DNA from: Brevibacterium luteolum
GTDB taxonomy: Bacteria > Actinomycetota > Actinomycetes > Actinomycetales > Brevibacteriaceae
Assembly: GCF_013004595.1 (NCBI RefSeq)
Contig: NZ_JABEMC010000004.1
Coordinates: 124,001-188,000, forward strand
Direction of reading: 5' to 3'
Length of the DNA: 64,000 nt
Position numbers and translations under genes: made by a program. Positions 17,611 through 26,560 of the stretch are shown here, in pieces. The notes under the pieces are model-generated. The model saw only the letters and a program-made list of their open reading frames with translations, was not told the DNA's origin and did no database searches. Numbering within the stretch: the stretch's first letter is position 1; each line of letters begins with the position of its first letter.

Positions 17611-18903
17611 TCAGTTCGTGAAGTTTGCTGCAGCCCGGGCGATCTTGAAGCCCTTGCCCGACTCCATGTGCGAGCATTCGACGCCGTCCTCGTTCGAGGT
17701 ACAGCGCATCCCGTGAGCCTCGAGGCTCTGGCCGTAGGCGAGCTCCTGGGCCTCACCGCTGCTCGGCGGTGCTTCGGCACACGAGAAGCCGGCACCCTCG
17801 GCATTGGCAACGACAACGGATCCCCACGGGTCGACCTTGCAGTTCTCGGGCTTGTCGGCCGGTGGGTCGTAGTCGAAACTGGCGATCGCGCAGCGGGCGC
17901 GTTCGTTGCTGATCGTGCACGAGATGTTGCCCGAAGGCGTGGTGAAGGACTCAGCGACCTGCTCACCGGAGGTCTCGGTCGGCTCCTGGCTCGCCTCGCC
18001 CGTCGGCTCGGTGGTGTCAGCCGGTGGCGGCGGGGGCGTGTCTCCCTGGACGTCGTCGCTGCGGGTGCTGACATCCCAGACGATGTAGCCGATGCTGCCG
18101 GCGACGATGAGCGCGGCGAGGATGATGGCGATGATGGCCGGGACCGGCAGGCCGCCCTTCTTGCGCGGCGGCTGTGCCGGTGGCTGCGGGAACGATCCGG
18201 TCGGCACGCCCGGCGGCTGCCCGAAACCGGCAGACTGTCCGGGGCTCGGCGCTCCATGCCCGAGCGCATAGCCAGGTGCCGCTCCATAGCTCTGCACGGG
18301 GCTGTGACCCTGGGCGGCGGCGTAACCGGGCTGGACTGCACCGTAACCGGGCGGGGTGGCGCCGTAGGCCTGCGAGGCGGCCGGGCTGACGACCGGCGGC
18401 TGTGCCGGCGGTGGCGGTGCATCGGACGGCTGACGTGCCGGCCACACCGAGGGTGCAGCCTGCTGTTCGGCGAATGCCTCATCAGCCTTGGTCGCCTTCG
18501 GCAGGTGATCGCGCGGGATGTCCTGCTCACGGGTGCCGTCGAGCCGATCGTCGCGGGTCTCCGCAGCGAGTTCACGCAGCTCTTCGAGGCTGAGCATCTT
18601 CGTCGACTCCGCACTGTCTCCGGCGGCGCCGACAGGCTCCGGCGAAGGCTGGCCGGCAGGCGCTGCCAGCGGCTGAGATGGGGCGGTTGGTGTTCCGGAC
18701 ACCGGCGGCATCGCAGCGGTGGCATCGGCCTGCGGCTGGCTGCCGGAGGGCCCGCTGGCTCCCGGGCCGGCGGGGTCGGCAGAGCGGTCGGCGCCCGGCT
18801 TGGGCTGGCCGACGAAGAGCTGGGTCGTCAGCGACTCCTCGGGTTCGGAGTCGGCGCGGCGGCGCGGCTGCGGCCGGTGCGACGGCGGTGGTGGCAGGGT
18901 CAT
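17611..18903 (-). CDS. Membrane-tethered protein with Pro-rich cytosolic half and Cys-rich outer domain
   Basis: The 430-residue protein has a disordered Pro/Ala/Gln/Gly-rich N-terminal half with PGYG-type repeats around 180-215, a single helix at about 252-276 preceded by RKK (N-in), a short Pro/Thr linker and an outer domain of about 115 residues. That domain has six cysteines (329, 338, 355, 375, 401, 410), enough for three disulfides, and opens with SFTTPSGNISCTI, similar to small secreted actinobacterial domains such as DUF6636. Acidic patches near 100-130 could bind a cytosolic partner. A -10 (TAAACT) lies 9 bases before the ATG with GGGAG between. Function unknown; a signalling or wall-related tether is only a guess. 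Confidence 0.8.
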   Translation of the reverse strand: MTLPPPPSHRPQPRRRADSEPEESLTTQLFVGQPKPGADRSADPAGPGASGPSGSQPQADATAAMPPVSGTPTAPSQPLAAPAGQPSPEPVGAAGDSAESTKMLSLEELRELAAETRDDRLDGTREQDIPRDHLPKATKADEAFAEQQAAPSVWPARQPSDAPPPPAQPPVVSPAASQAYGATPPGYGAVQPGYAAAQGHSPVQSYGAAPGYALGHGAPSPGQSAGFGQPPGVPTGSFPQPPAQPPRKKGGLPVPAIIAIILAALIVAGSIGYIVWDVSTRSDDVQGDTPPPPPADTTEPTGEASQEPTETSGEQVAESFTTPSGNISCTISNERARCAIASFDYDPPADKPENCKVDPWGSVVVANAEGAGFSCAEAPPSSGEAQELAYGQSLEAHGMRCTSNEDGVECSHMESGKGFKIARAAANFTN

Positions 18904-18991
18904 AGTGCTCCCAGTTTAGTCTGCTGCTCACAGCCGCGTACTCAGGAGGTGACCAGGCGCGCCGGATCCTGCACTGCCTGCTCAAGCATGG

Positions 18992-18997
18992 AATAAT
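18992..18997 (+). promoter_or_regulatory. -10 box of a likely leaderless transcript
   Basis: AATAAT (five of six matches to TATAAT) ends six bases before the ATG of the L,D-transpeptidase gene, so transcription should begin at or next to the start codon. No Shine-Dalgarno is present. Confidence 0.55.
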
Positions 18998-19003
18998 GGC
19001 CGT

Positions 19004-19906
19004 ATGCCCATCGCGCCGAAGACAGTCCTGCCGGCTGCTGTGCTGACAGCGGCCGCACTGCTCGTCTCCGGATGCGGCGCAGCCGGCAGCGCCAACGCGC
19101 AGGCAGCCGGTGACGGCGCTCCCGTCGCTGCCGAGAGTGTCGGCTCCAGCCTCAGCGCTCCGCAGCTGCAGGCTCCCGGTGATTTCCCGGCCCCAGCCGT
19201 CCAGGCGCCCATCGAGCCCAACGCCGCCGATTCCACCGCAGACGACGAAGCGGCCAGCACCCCGGATGCTGACAAGGTCATGCCTGCCGATGACATCTCC
19301 GCCGGTCAGACGTTCCCATCCCTGCCCGGTGTCGGACCCGAGACGCGCAGCGATGTGCCCGATTCGGCCCGCCAGGTGCTGGTGGCCATCGGTGAGGACG
19401 AGAAGGACACGCAGAACCAACTGGTGCTCTACCAGCGTGCTGATGCCGACTCCGAATGGGAGGCGGTCAAGGTCTTCACCGCCCACAACGGCCGCAGCGG
19501 CTGGGCAGAGGAGCGCCGCGAGGGCGACGGCACCACGCCGGTCGGCGTGTTCGCTCTCACCGACGCCGGTGGGGCCAAGGCAGACCCGAACTCGAAGCTG
19601 CCCTACACCCAGGACAGCGGCCTGCGCGATGGCGCCGCCCAGGTCTACGGTGAGGACTGGCGCGATGTGTTCGACTACGTCATCGCCATCAACTACAACC
19701 GCAAGCCCGGCACTGCCCCGACGGACAACACCCGCCCGATGGGCTGGGACGCAGGCGGCAAGATCTGGCTCCACGTCGACCACGACTCCCCCACCCGCGG
19801 CTGTGTGACCGTGCCGACCGATGAGATGCAGTATCTGCTGCAGACCATCGATCCTGAGCTCGATCCGCACATCGTCATGGGTCCTGCGGACATCCTCGGC
19901 CGGTGA
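19004..19906 (+). CDS. L,D-transpeptidase (YkuD) lipoprotein
   Basis: The 300-residue protein has a lipoprotein signal with lipobox VSGC (Cys24), about 100 disordered Ala/Pro/Asp-rich residues, and a YkuD domain at about 125-295. The catalytic motif is HVDHDSPTRGC, with His257/His260 and the nucleophile Cys267. Such enzymes make 3-3 crosslinks in peptidoglycan or attach proteins to it outside the membrane. The insertion around 185-240 (Asp/Asn-rich, ending DNTRPMGWDAGG) is longer than in the minimal domain, as seen in a branch of actinobacterial proteins with unproven activity. Confidence 0.85.
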   Translation: MPIAPKTVLPAAVLTAAALLVSGCGAAGSANAQAAGDGAPVAAESVGSSLSAPQLQAPGDFPAPAVQAPIEPNAADSTADDEAASTPDADKVMPADDISAGQTFPSLPGVGPETRSDVPDSARQVLVAIGEDEKDTQNQLVLYQRADADSEWEAVKVFTAHNGRSGWAEERREGDGTTPVGVFALTDAGGAKADPNSKLPYTQDSGLRDGAAQVYGEDWRDVFDYVIAINYNRKPGTAPTDNTRPMGWDAGGKIWLHVDHDSPTRGCVTVPTDEMQYLLQTIDPELDPHIVMGPADILGR

Positions 19907-19918
19907 GTCGGGCAGCGC

Positions 19919-20716
19919 ATGGCGGCACGAGCTGACTTCCCCACCCGCACGACACTGCGCGAGCTGACCCCGCAGGCCCGGCTGCTGCCCTATGAGCTCG
20001 GCGAGCCGACGCTGACCGCTCTCTATGATTCCGGCCCGCTGACCGGCCCGCACGGCATGCGGGTGCAGGCGAACATGGTCACCACTCTCGACGGGGCGGT
20101 CACCGGCGCCCACGGCAGCTCCCGGGAGATCTCCTCCCCTGCCGATATGCGGGTCTTCTCCGTGCTGCGCGCCCTGGCCGATGCCGTCGTCGTCGGAGCC
20201 GGCACCGCCCGCGCCGAAGGCTACACCCGGCTTGCCGCCAAGCGCGCCCACCTCGCCCAGCGCCGCCGCCGCGGCCAGGCCGACGTTCCCGCACTCGTCC
20301 TCATCACCGCCTCCGGAAACATCGACACCGACCGTCTCGATGCCGCCGGCAACTCCGATGTCATCGTCCACACCTCATGTGCGGATGAGGCGACGCTGGA
20401 TCGCCTGCGCGGCTACTTCGGGGACGGCAACGTCGTCACCCATGCAGACGATGTCACCCCGGCAGCGGTGCTCGCTGACCTCCGCGCCCGAGGGATGCGC
20501 CGGGTGCTGTGCGAAGGGGGGCCCGCCCTGCTCGGCACGTGGCTCCAGGCCGGTGTCATCGACGAGCTGTGCCTGACCGTCAGCCCCCTCATCACTGGCA
20601 CGGGCCCAGGCCTGGTGTCCGGGCCCGCCTTCGACCCGCCGCTGCGAGCCCGCCCGCTGTCCCAGCTGACCGACGGTTCGACGACGATCCACCGCCTGCA
20701 GCTGGACTCTCCCTGA
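19919..20716 (+). CDS. RibD C-terminal-like pyrimidine reductase
   Basis: The 265-residue protein has the dihydrofolate-reductase-like fold of the RibD C-terminal domain: ANMVTTLDGAVTGAHGSS, DAVVVGAGTARAEGY, and RRVLCEGGPALLGTWLQAGVIDEL, the last a nucleotide-binding signature of the family. It lacks the deaminase half of RibD, so it may be a stand-alone reductase of riboflavin synthesis or act on another pteridine or flavin-like substrate with NADPH. It begins 12 bases after the transpeptidase stop; a weak GTGAG-type ribosome site suggests co-transcription. Confidence 0.88.
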   Translation: MAARADFPTRTTLRELTPQARLLPYELGEPTLTALYDSGPLTGPHGMRVQANMVTTLDGAVTGAHGSSREISSPADMRVFSVLRALADAVVVGAGTARAEGYTRLAAKRAHLAQRRRRGQADVPALVLITASGNIDTDRLDAAGNSDVIVHTSCADEATLDRLRGYFGDGNVVTHADDVTPAAVLADLRARGMRRVLCEGGPALLGTWLQAGVIDELCLTVSPLITGTGPGLVSGPAFDPPLRARPLSQLTDGSTTIHRLQLDSP

Positions 20717-20741
20717 ACCACCCCACCGATAGGAGCACATC

Positions 20742-21731
20742 ATGACCCGCACCATCGCCGTCACCGGGGCCGCCGGACAGATCGGCTACAGCCTCCTCTT
20801 CCGTCTGGCAGCAGGATTCGTCTACGGCGATGAGCCGATCCGCCTGCGCCTGCTCGAGATCCCGCAGGCGATGCAGGCCCTCGAAGGCGTCGTGATGGAA
20901 CTTGACGACTGCGCCTTCACCCAGCTCGAAGCCGTCGAGATCACCGACGACCCCGCTACCGCCTTCGACGGTGTCGATGCCGCGCTGCTCATCGGTTCGA
21001 TGCCGCGGAAGAAGGGCATGGAGCGTGCTGATCTGCTGCAGAAGAACGGTGAGATCTTCTCCACCCAGGGCCGTGCGCTGGAGAATGCCGCCGACCATGT
21101 CAAGGTCGTCGTGACCGGCAACCCGGCCAATACGAATGCGCTCATCGCCTCCCATCACGCCCCGGATATCCCGAAGACGCAGTTCACCGCTCTCACCCGG
21201 CTCGATCACAACCGGGCGCTGTCGCAGCTGGCGGCAAAGGCCACCGAGGTCACCGGTGAGCCGGTGCAGGTCCAGGACCTTGAACGGGTCGCCATCTGGG
21301 GCAACCACTCCGCCACCCAGTACCCCGACATCTCCCACGCCCGGCTGGCCGGCCGGCCGCTGGCCGAGGTCATCGGCGATGAGGCGTGGGTGGCAGATGA
21401 GTTCGTGCCGACGGTCGCCAAGCGCGGGGCGGCGATCATCGCCGCCCGCGGAGCCTCCTCAGCGGCCTCGGCAGCGCACGCGACGCTGGAGCACCTGCGC
21501 GACTGGGAGCACGGCAGCAACGGCGGCTGGGTGTCGATGGCGGTGCATTCACAGGGTGAGTACGACGTGCCGGCAGGCCTCGTCTCCTCGTTCCCTGTCG
21601 TGTGTGCCGACGGCGGCTATGAGATCGTCACCGGCCTGGAGGTCGATGCGTTCTCCCGCAAGCACATCGATACCTCGGTCGCTGAGCTGCAGGCCGAGCG
21701 GGAGACCGCCCAGGAGCTCGGCGTCCTGTGA
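20742..21731 (+). CDS. mdh: Malate dehydrogenase
   Basis: The 329-residue enzyme interconverts malate and oxaloacetate with NAD(H) in the citric-acid cycle. Landmarks are the nucleotide loop [19 protein letters not shown], the substrate Arg region [39 protein letters not shown] and the catalytic His in [12 protein letters not shown] good AGGAG lies 7 bases before the ATG. Length and motifs match the cytosolic-type malate dehydrogenases found in actinobacteria. It follows the RibD-like gene by 25 bases. Confidence 0.97.
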   Translation: MTRTIAVTGAAGQIGYSLLFRLAAGFVYGDEPIRLRLLEIPQAMQALEGVVMELDDCAFTQLEAVEITDDPATAFDGVDAALLIGSMPRKKGMERADLLQKNGEIFSTQGRALENAADHVKVVVTGNPANTNALIASHHAPDIPKTQFTALTRLDHNRALSQLAAKATEVTGEPVQVQDLERVAIWGNHSATQYPDISHARLAGRPLAEVIGDEAWVADEFVPTVAKRGAAIIAARGASSAASAAHATLEHLRDWEHGSNGGWVSMAVHSQGEYDVPAGLVSSFPVVCADGGYEIVTGLEVDAFSRKHIDTSVAELQAERETAQELGVL

Positions 21732-21755
21732 ACCGGTGGCCTGCCGGCCGCTGAA

Positions 21756-23138
21756 TCAGCGGTCGACAGGCAGGTCCAGGCAGCCGTCGCCGCGCCCGAG
21801 CTGCCGGTTGCTCATATCGAGCAGCCGCGAGTTCTCCTGCGCGACAGTGTCACCTGATGATGCTACGTGAGTCGGCTTCGTCGGTGACGCGCTTGCCAGT
21901 CGGGCCGGTTCTGCTGGCTGCCGGCGGCTGGGCAGCGGGCTGCGCAGCACCTTCGATTCGAGGAAGTTCGCCACATCATCCGACCAGCGCTCCGGGTCGG
22001 TGTTCCACTCCTTGGTGTGCCGGCCCTTGGTGTAGCTGGGCATCGTCACGAGGTCGCGGCGCACATTCGCCAGGGCATGTGAGGGACCGGTGGGGACGAA
22101 TTCGTCGCTTTCGGAGTGGATGAGCAGCAGCGGCTTGTCCAGTTCGGCGGCTCGGGTCAGCCAGTCCATCCGGTCGAGGTCGAGCGGGGTCTCCAGCCCG
22201 GTGATCCGCCGGGCCCACGGGCGGGTGATCATATCGAGGGTCAAACGTGCGATCGGGGTGGGCAGGAAGTTGAGCTTGGCCTGATGGTCGAGCACGTTGT
22301 ACCAGTCGACGACCGGCCCGTCGAGGACGAGGGCGCGGATGTGGTCGCGGTTGCGGCCGCGGGAGGCGGCCTGGAAGGTGATCGCCCCGCCCATCGACCA
22401 GCCGAAGAGCACGACGTTCTTCGCACCTCCGGCCAGGGCGTAGTCGATGGCGACATCGACGTCGAGCCACTCGGTGTCTCCGAGCCCGTAGCGGGCCGAC
22501 CGGCCGACCCGCACCTCGGCGTCGTTGCGGTAGGCCATCGCCAGGGCCGGCATGCTCAGCGAATCGAGCACGGGGCCTGCGCGCAGGCATTCGGCGCGGG
22601 TCGCACCGCGACCGTGGATGAGGATCGCCCACGTGTCACTGGGCTTCTCGGCGGTCGTCGGCAGATACCAGGCCGGCAGCTCGCCGACATCGGAGACGAG
22701 CGCGATGTCCTCAGACGGCAGGTTGAGCTGGTCGGGATGTGAGTAGAACTGGCCGGTCCAGCGGCCCCAGCGGGCGGTGCGCAGGTTGCCGGAGGTGACG
22801 GCGAGGACTTCCCGCGAGACGGTCTGGGAGACTGGGTCGTATTCGATGATATCGCCGAGCTGGGCGTGGCCGGTCGCCGAATCGAAGTACAGGCCGTAGC
22901 GGCCGTTGACGAGGGTGTCGTCGGTGGCCGGCAGGTGGACGCGCATATCGTCGTCGAAGCCGTCGACGTGCAGGATCTCCAGGTCCTCAGGGGCGTGTTC
23001 GGGGACGACGATGCGGCGGGCGAAGTAGGCGGCCAGCCCTGATGAGGCGACCGAGACGACCGCCCCGGCGGCCAGGCCCGCCCCGAGTCCGGCCATGGTG
23101 GCCCGCAGCGCCCGGTTCTTGAAGTCCGCGTGAGTCAT
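21756..23138 (-). CDS. Membrane-anchored alpha/beta-hydrolase
   Basis: The 460-residue protein has an N-terminal hydrophobic helix (about 13-38) and an alpha/beta-hydrolase fold from about 165. The nucleophile elbow is FGWSMGGAI, the acid Asp lies in HSESDEFVP and the His in KGRHTKEWN; LIHGRGATRAE holds the oxyanion region. The last 60 residues are a disordered tail. AGGAGG lies 9 bases before the ATG. About 120 residues between helix and catalytic domain form an extra domain of unknown role. It could be an esterase or peptidase at the membrane; the substrate is unknown. It is convergent with mdh, 24 bases apart. Confidence 0.85.
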   Translation of the reverse strand: MTHADFKNRALRATMAGLGAGLAAGAVVSVASSGLAAYFARRIVVPEHAPEDLEILHVDGFDDDMRVHLPATDDTLVNGRYGLYFDSATGHAQLGDIIEYDPVSQTVSREVLAVTSGNLRTARWGRWTGQFYSHPDQLNLPSEDIALVSDVGELPAWYLPTTAEKPSDTWAILIHGRGATRAECLRAGPVLDSLSMPALAMAYRNDAEVRVGRSARYGLGDTEWLDVDVAIDYALAGGAKNVVLFGWSMGGAITFQAASRGRNRDHIRALVLDGPVVDWYNVLDHQAKLNFLPTPIARLTLDMITRPWARRITGLETPLDLDRMDWLTRAAELDKPLLLIHSESDEFVPTGPSHALANVRRDLVTMPSYTKGRHTKEWNTDPERWSDDVANFLESKVLRSPLPSRRQPAEPARLASASPTKPTHVASSGDTVAQENSRLLDMSNRQLGRGDGCLDLPVDR

Positions 23139-23285
23139 CTGTGTCCCTCCTGGCTCTCATCCTACTCATCTCACCTGGGGTGGGGTTCCAGGAAGCACGG
23201 AGGATTTCAGCTGGTGTTCACCTGGCTCGCGGAGCCTGCGTGCCTGGTAGCGTGAGCACATCCGCATCAGGGAGGAGCCAGACGC

Positions 23286-23705
23286 ATGACCGAACCGACC
23301 CACGCTCCCGGCGCTGCCGAGCGCAGCGAACGGCAGTGGCAGGAGATCCTCTCCCCTGCCGAATACCAGGTGCTGCGCAAGGGCGGCACCGAACGGCCGT
23401 TCACCGGTGAGTACACCGATCACACCGCCACCGGCGTCTACTCGTGCCGGGCCTGCGGGGCTGAGCTGTTCCGCTCGGAGACGAAGTTCGACGCCCACTG
23501 CGGGTGGCCTGCCTTCTACGCACCGCTGGCTGAGGACCGGGTGCGCTACATCGAAGACCGGACGCTGGGCATGGTGCGCACCGAGGTGCGCTGCGCAGCC
23601 TGCGACTCCCACCTCGGGCACGTGTTCTACGGGGAGGGCTTCTCCACCCCGACCGACGCCCGCTTCTGCATCAACTCGATCTGCCTGGACTTCGACGACG
23701 CATGA
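23286..23705 (+). CDS. msrB: Peptide-methionine (R)-S-oxide reductase
   Basis: The 139-residue protein repairs oxidised methionine (R-sulfoxide) using thioredoxin. Two CXXC pairs (CRAC and CAAC) bind structural zinc, and FCINSICLDF holds the catalytic Cys. Length is normal. GGAGG lies 9 bases before the ATG. Its stop overlaps the start of the acetyltransferase gene. In M. tuberculosis msrB is also a near neighbour of hemQ and hemY. Confidence 0.96.
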   Translation: MTEPTHAPGAAERSERQWQEILSPAEYQVLRKGGTERPFTGEYTDHTATGVYSCRACGAELFRSETKFDAHCGWPAFYAPLAEDRVRYIEDRTLGMVRTEVRCAACDSHLGHVFYGEGFSTPTDARFCINSICLDFDDA

Positions 23706-24214
23706 GCGGCGACCTGATCGTCAAGCCCTTTGCCGAGCTGACGACGACAGAGCTGTACGGGATCCTGCAGCTGCGCTCAGCGGTCTTCGTCGTCGAGCAG
23801 GACTGCGTGTTCCTCGACCTCGACGGCGTCGACACTGTGCCCGAGACGCTGCATGCGTTCTTCCCGCAGCCGGCTCGCGCCTCCCGCGACTCCCACGGCA
23901 ACGACACCGGTGTCTCGGTCATGCCGGCCGCCTATGCGCGCGTGCTGCCGCTGGGCTTCCCGGATGGCCCGGCAGGTGCCGACGACGCCTATTCTATCGG
24001 CCGGGTGGTGACCGATCCCGAGGTGCGGGGCACCGGTGCAGGCGGGCGCCTGCTGGCGGCCCTGGTCGCGCAGCTGGGCCATGAGCCGCTGGTGATGAAT
24101 GCGCAGAGCCACCTGGAGGGCTTCTACGGCCGGTACGGATTCGTGCCCTCGGGCCCGCGGTTCATGGAAGACGGCATCGAGCACACCCCGCTGCGCCGCG
24201 AAGCAGGACTGTGA
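23702..24214 (+). CDS. GNAT acetyltransferase, ElaA family
   Basis: The 170-residue protein has the ElaA-type N terminus (LRSAVFVVEQDCVFLDLDGVD in outline) and the acetyl-CoA loop RVVTDPEVRGTGAGGRLL, followed by NAQSHLEGFYGRYGFVPSG. The acceptor is unknown. It is coupled to msrB by an ATGA overlap and followed at once by a strong hairpin, so the two form a closed two-gene operon. A possible link to oxidative stress rests only on that pairing. Confidence 0.9.
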   Translation: MSGDLIVKPFAELTTTELYGILQLRSAVFVVEQDCVFLDLDGVDTVPETLHAFFPQPARASRDSHGNDTGVSVMPAAYARVLPLGFPDGPAGADDAYSIGRVVTDPEVRGTGAGGRLLAALVAQLGHEPLVMNAQSHLEGFYGRYGFVPSGPRFMEDGIEHTPLRREAGL

Positions 24215-24221
24215 TCAGATG

Positions 24222-24259
24222 ACTGTGCCGGCCCACGCGGATGCGGGGGCCGGCACAGT
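24222..24259. terminator. Two-way terminator hairpin
   Basis: A 13-base stem (ACTGTGCCGGCCC / GGGCCGGCACAGT) lies 7 bases after the acetyltransferase stop and 50 bases after the stop of the convergent chdC gene. A short GTCGTTT follows on the plus strand. Confidence 0.8.
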
Positions 24260-24309
24260 GTCGTTTCAGGCGCTCAGCGCCGCTCAGATGGTGAGCGCTA
24301 CTCAGCCGG

Positions 24310-25020
24310 TCAGCGCCACAGGGCGAAGATGTCAACCAGGTCCTTACGCGGGCCGGTGAAGAACGGGATCTCCTCACGCACGTGCAGGCGGGCCTCGGTG
24401 TCGCGCAGGTCGCGCATGAGGCTGATGATGCGGTCGAGGTCGTCGGCTTCGAAGCCGAGCAGCCACTCGTAGTCGTTCAGCGCGAAAGCGGCGATGGTGT
24501 TGGCCTTGACGTCCTTATAACCGGCGGCGGCCTTGCCGTGGTCGCGCAGCATGGTGGCCCGTTCCTTCGGATCGAGCAGGTACCAGTCGTAGGAGCGGAC
24601 GAACGGGTAGACGCACAGGTAGTCGCCGGGGTTCGGGTCGGTGAGGAAGGCCGGCAGGTGGGACTTGTTGAACTCAGCCGGTCGGTGCTGGCCGATGCAT
24701 GACCAGACCGGTTCGAGCAGTCCGCCCAGCAGCGAGCGGCGCACAACGGAGTAGGCCTCCTGCAGCACCTCGACTGAGGGGGCGTGCCACCAGAACATCA
24801 GGTCGGCATCAGCGCGCATGGCAGAGATGTCGTAGGTGCCGCGGACGACGAGGTCCTTATCAGCCAGTGCTGCCAGGCCCTCGTTCAGCTCGGCTGCCAG
24901 TTCGGCCCGGTCGGCTTCGCCGAGCTCACCGGCGACGGCGAAGACGCTGTAGCCGGCGTAGCGGATCTCGCTGTTGTACTTCTCGATCTGTTCGGGAGTG
25001 GGCTGAACGTAGTCAGACAT
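24310..25020 (-). CDS. chdC: Coproheme decarboxylase
   Basis: This 236-residue protein of the chlorite-dismutase-like HemQ family turns Fe-coproporphyrin III into haem b by two peroxide-dependent decarboxylations, the last step of the coproporphyrin pathway of Gram-positive bacteria. Family segments are RGTYDISAMRADADLMFWWH, SHLPAFL, YPFVRSYDWYLLDPKER and a region ending FFTGPRKDL. The start MSDYVQP at 25020 has GAGGAACGAAGG just upstream; a longer frame adds only 11 weak residues. It follows the oxidase gene in the same operon after 76 bases. Confidence 0.95.
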   Translation of the reverse strand: MSDYVQPTPEQIEKYNSEIRYAGYSVFAVAGELGEADRAELAAELNEGLAALADKDLVVRGTYDISAMRADADLMFWWHAPSVEVLQEAYSVVRRSLLGGLLEPVWSCIGQHRPAEFNKSHLPAFLTDPNPGDYLCVYPFVRSYDWYLLDPKERATMLRDHGKAAAGYKDVKANTIAAFALNDYEWLLGFEADDLDRIISLMRDLRDTEARLHVREEIPFFTGPRKDLVDIFALWR

Positions 25021-25096
25021 TCCTTCGTTCCTCTCTGCGGCCGTGGCGGCCATGTCTGTTCGGGGTGGGTGGTCTCAGGCTCGGCGGGTCATCGGT

Positions 25097-26560
25097 TCAG
25101 GTGCTGGTGGCGGCGGTGAGGCCGGTGGCGATCCGGTTCGCCTCTGCTGCTGCGCGTTTGAGGCACACCGGGATGCCGACGCCGTCATAGGCGGCACCGG
25201 TGAGTCCGAGACCGGCGTGCCGGGTCAGCGCGGTGTCGATGGCGGCGCTGCGGTCCAGGTGGCCGGGCCGGTACTGGGGCAGCGACTGGGTCCAGCGTTG
25301 GACTTCCATGTGCCGGCATTCGGCGTTGCTGCCCGTGATGTCACGCCAGTCGGCGAGCGCCCGGGCGGCGAGCTGCTCGTCGTCGAGGACGGCCCAGGTG
25401 TTCGGGTCATCGCCATAGCGTCCGACGCTCATCCGCACGACAGCGGTGCCGGCTGGCAGTGCGTCTTTGAGCCACGGCCATTTGTTCGAGGCGAAGGTCG
25501 AGGCCTTGATGAACCGGCCTTCGGTCGGCGGGATGAGGAACCCGGAACCGGACATCGGCTGGTCACCGGTCTCAAGCACGGCAGTGACGACGGCGGAGTC
25601 GGCGTAGTCGAGGTCGCTGAGGATGCCTGCGATCTCAGCATCGATGTCAGCGAGAATCGGTGCGGCTGCATAGGCCGGAACGGCAAGGACGACGGCCTCA
25701 GCCGGCAGCAGCTGCTCCCCTGCCGCCACCGTCCAAGCAGCCTCACCGCAGGCCTCATCGCCGGCAGCCGTACCCGGCTGCAGAGCGGTGACGGGGGTGT
25801 TGAGGTTGATGCGCACGCCATGGGCGCGCAGGTCATCGGCAAGGGCGGTGATGAGGCGTCCGATGCCGCCGGGCAGGGTCATGAACACCGGCGGGGCGTC
25901 CTTCGACTTGGTGCCGGGGATGTTGGCACCGGAAGCCGCACTGCGCTGGGCGCGCACCTCGCTCACCGCCTCGAGCACAGACGTGCCGGCGTGGGCGGCT
26001 GGCAGCAGCGCGGGAATGGTGGCAGCCATCGACAGGTCGCGGCAGCGCCCGGCGTAGACTCCGCCGAGCAGCGGGTCGACGATGACATCGGCGACCGCAT
26101 CGCCTAACCGGGAGGCGATGAACTCACCGACCGACACGTCGCCGTCGGCAGGATCGGTGAGCGTCTCTGCCTGGGCGCGGTCCACCTCGGGCGCGGTGAG
26201 GATCCCGGCCAGGCTGCCCGGATCGCTCGGCACGCCCATGAGTGTGTCCGTGGGCATCGGGTGCATCGCATCGCGGACGAACAGCTGCGAGGAGTGCTCC
26301 CGGGAGGGGAACTCCAGATCGAGGCCGAGCTCAGCGCACAGCTCCTTCGTCTCAGGCCGAACGAACAGGCTGGCCTCAGCACCGACATCGGCGCCGAAGG
26401 GCGCCTGCCCACCGAGAGTCGAGGTTTTGAGGCACCCGCCGAGCCGCTCGGAGGCCTCGCACACCGTGATCTGGGCATCCGGCAGCGCCCGGGTCAGCCG
26501 GTAGGCGGTGGCGAGCCCCGAGATCCCGGCCCCGGCGATGACGATGCGCGGGGCGCTCAC
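25097..26560 (-). CDS. cgoX: Coproporphyrinogen III / protoporphyrinogen oxidase
   Basis: The 487-residue flavoprotein (HemY/HemG class) begins with the FAD loop RIVIAGAGISGLATAYRL and ends with the second flavin motif GLTGAAYDGVGIPVCLKRA. With chdC and a Gram-positive ferrochelatase nearby, its physiological substrate is expected to be coproporphyrinogen III rather than protoporphyrinogen; that follows from the pathway, not from a residue I can point to. The GTG at 26560 overlaps the hemE stop (GTGA), so translation is coupled. Confidence 0.93.
   Translation of the reverse strand: MSAPRIVIAGAGISGLATAYRLTRALPDAQITVCEASERLGGCLKTSTLGGQAPFGADVGAEASLFVRPETKELCAELGLDLEFPSREHSSQLFVRDAMHPMPTDTLMGVPSDPGSLAGILTAPEVDRAQAETLTDPADGDVSVGEFIASRLGDAVADVIVDPLLGGVYAGRCRDLSMAATIPALLPAAHAGTSVLEAVSEVRAQRSAASGANIPGTKSKDAPPVFMTLPGGIGRLITALADDLRAHGVRINLNTPVTALQPGTAAGDEACGEAAWTVAAGEQLLPAEAVVLAVPAYAAAPILADIDAEIAGILSDLDYADSAVVTAVLETGDQPMSGSGFLIPPTEGRFIKASTFASNKWPWLKDALPAGTAVVRMSVGRYGDDPNTWAVLDDEQLAARALADWRDITGSNAECRHMEVQRWTQSLPQYRPGHLDRSAAIDTALTRHAGLGLTGAAYDGVGIPVCLKRAAAEANRIATGLTAATST

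Noticed and set aside
21748-21762. CCGCTG-AAT-CAGCGG hairpin as a terminator between mdh and the hydrolase
   Set aside because: Only six base pairs, and it runs into the hydrolase coding end; too weak to claim.
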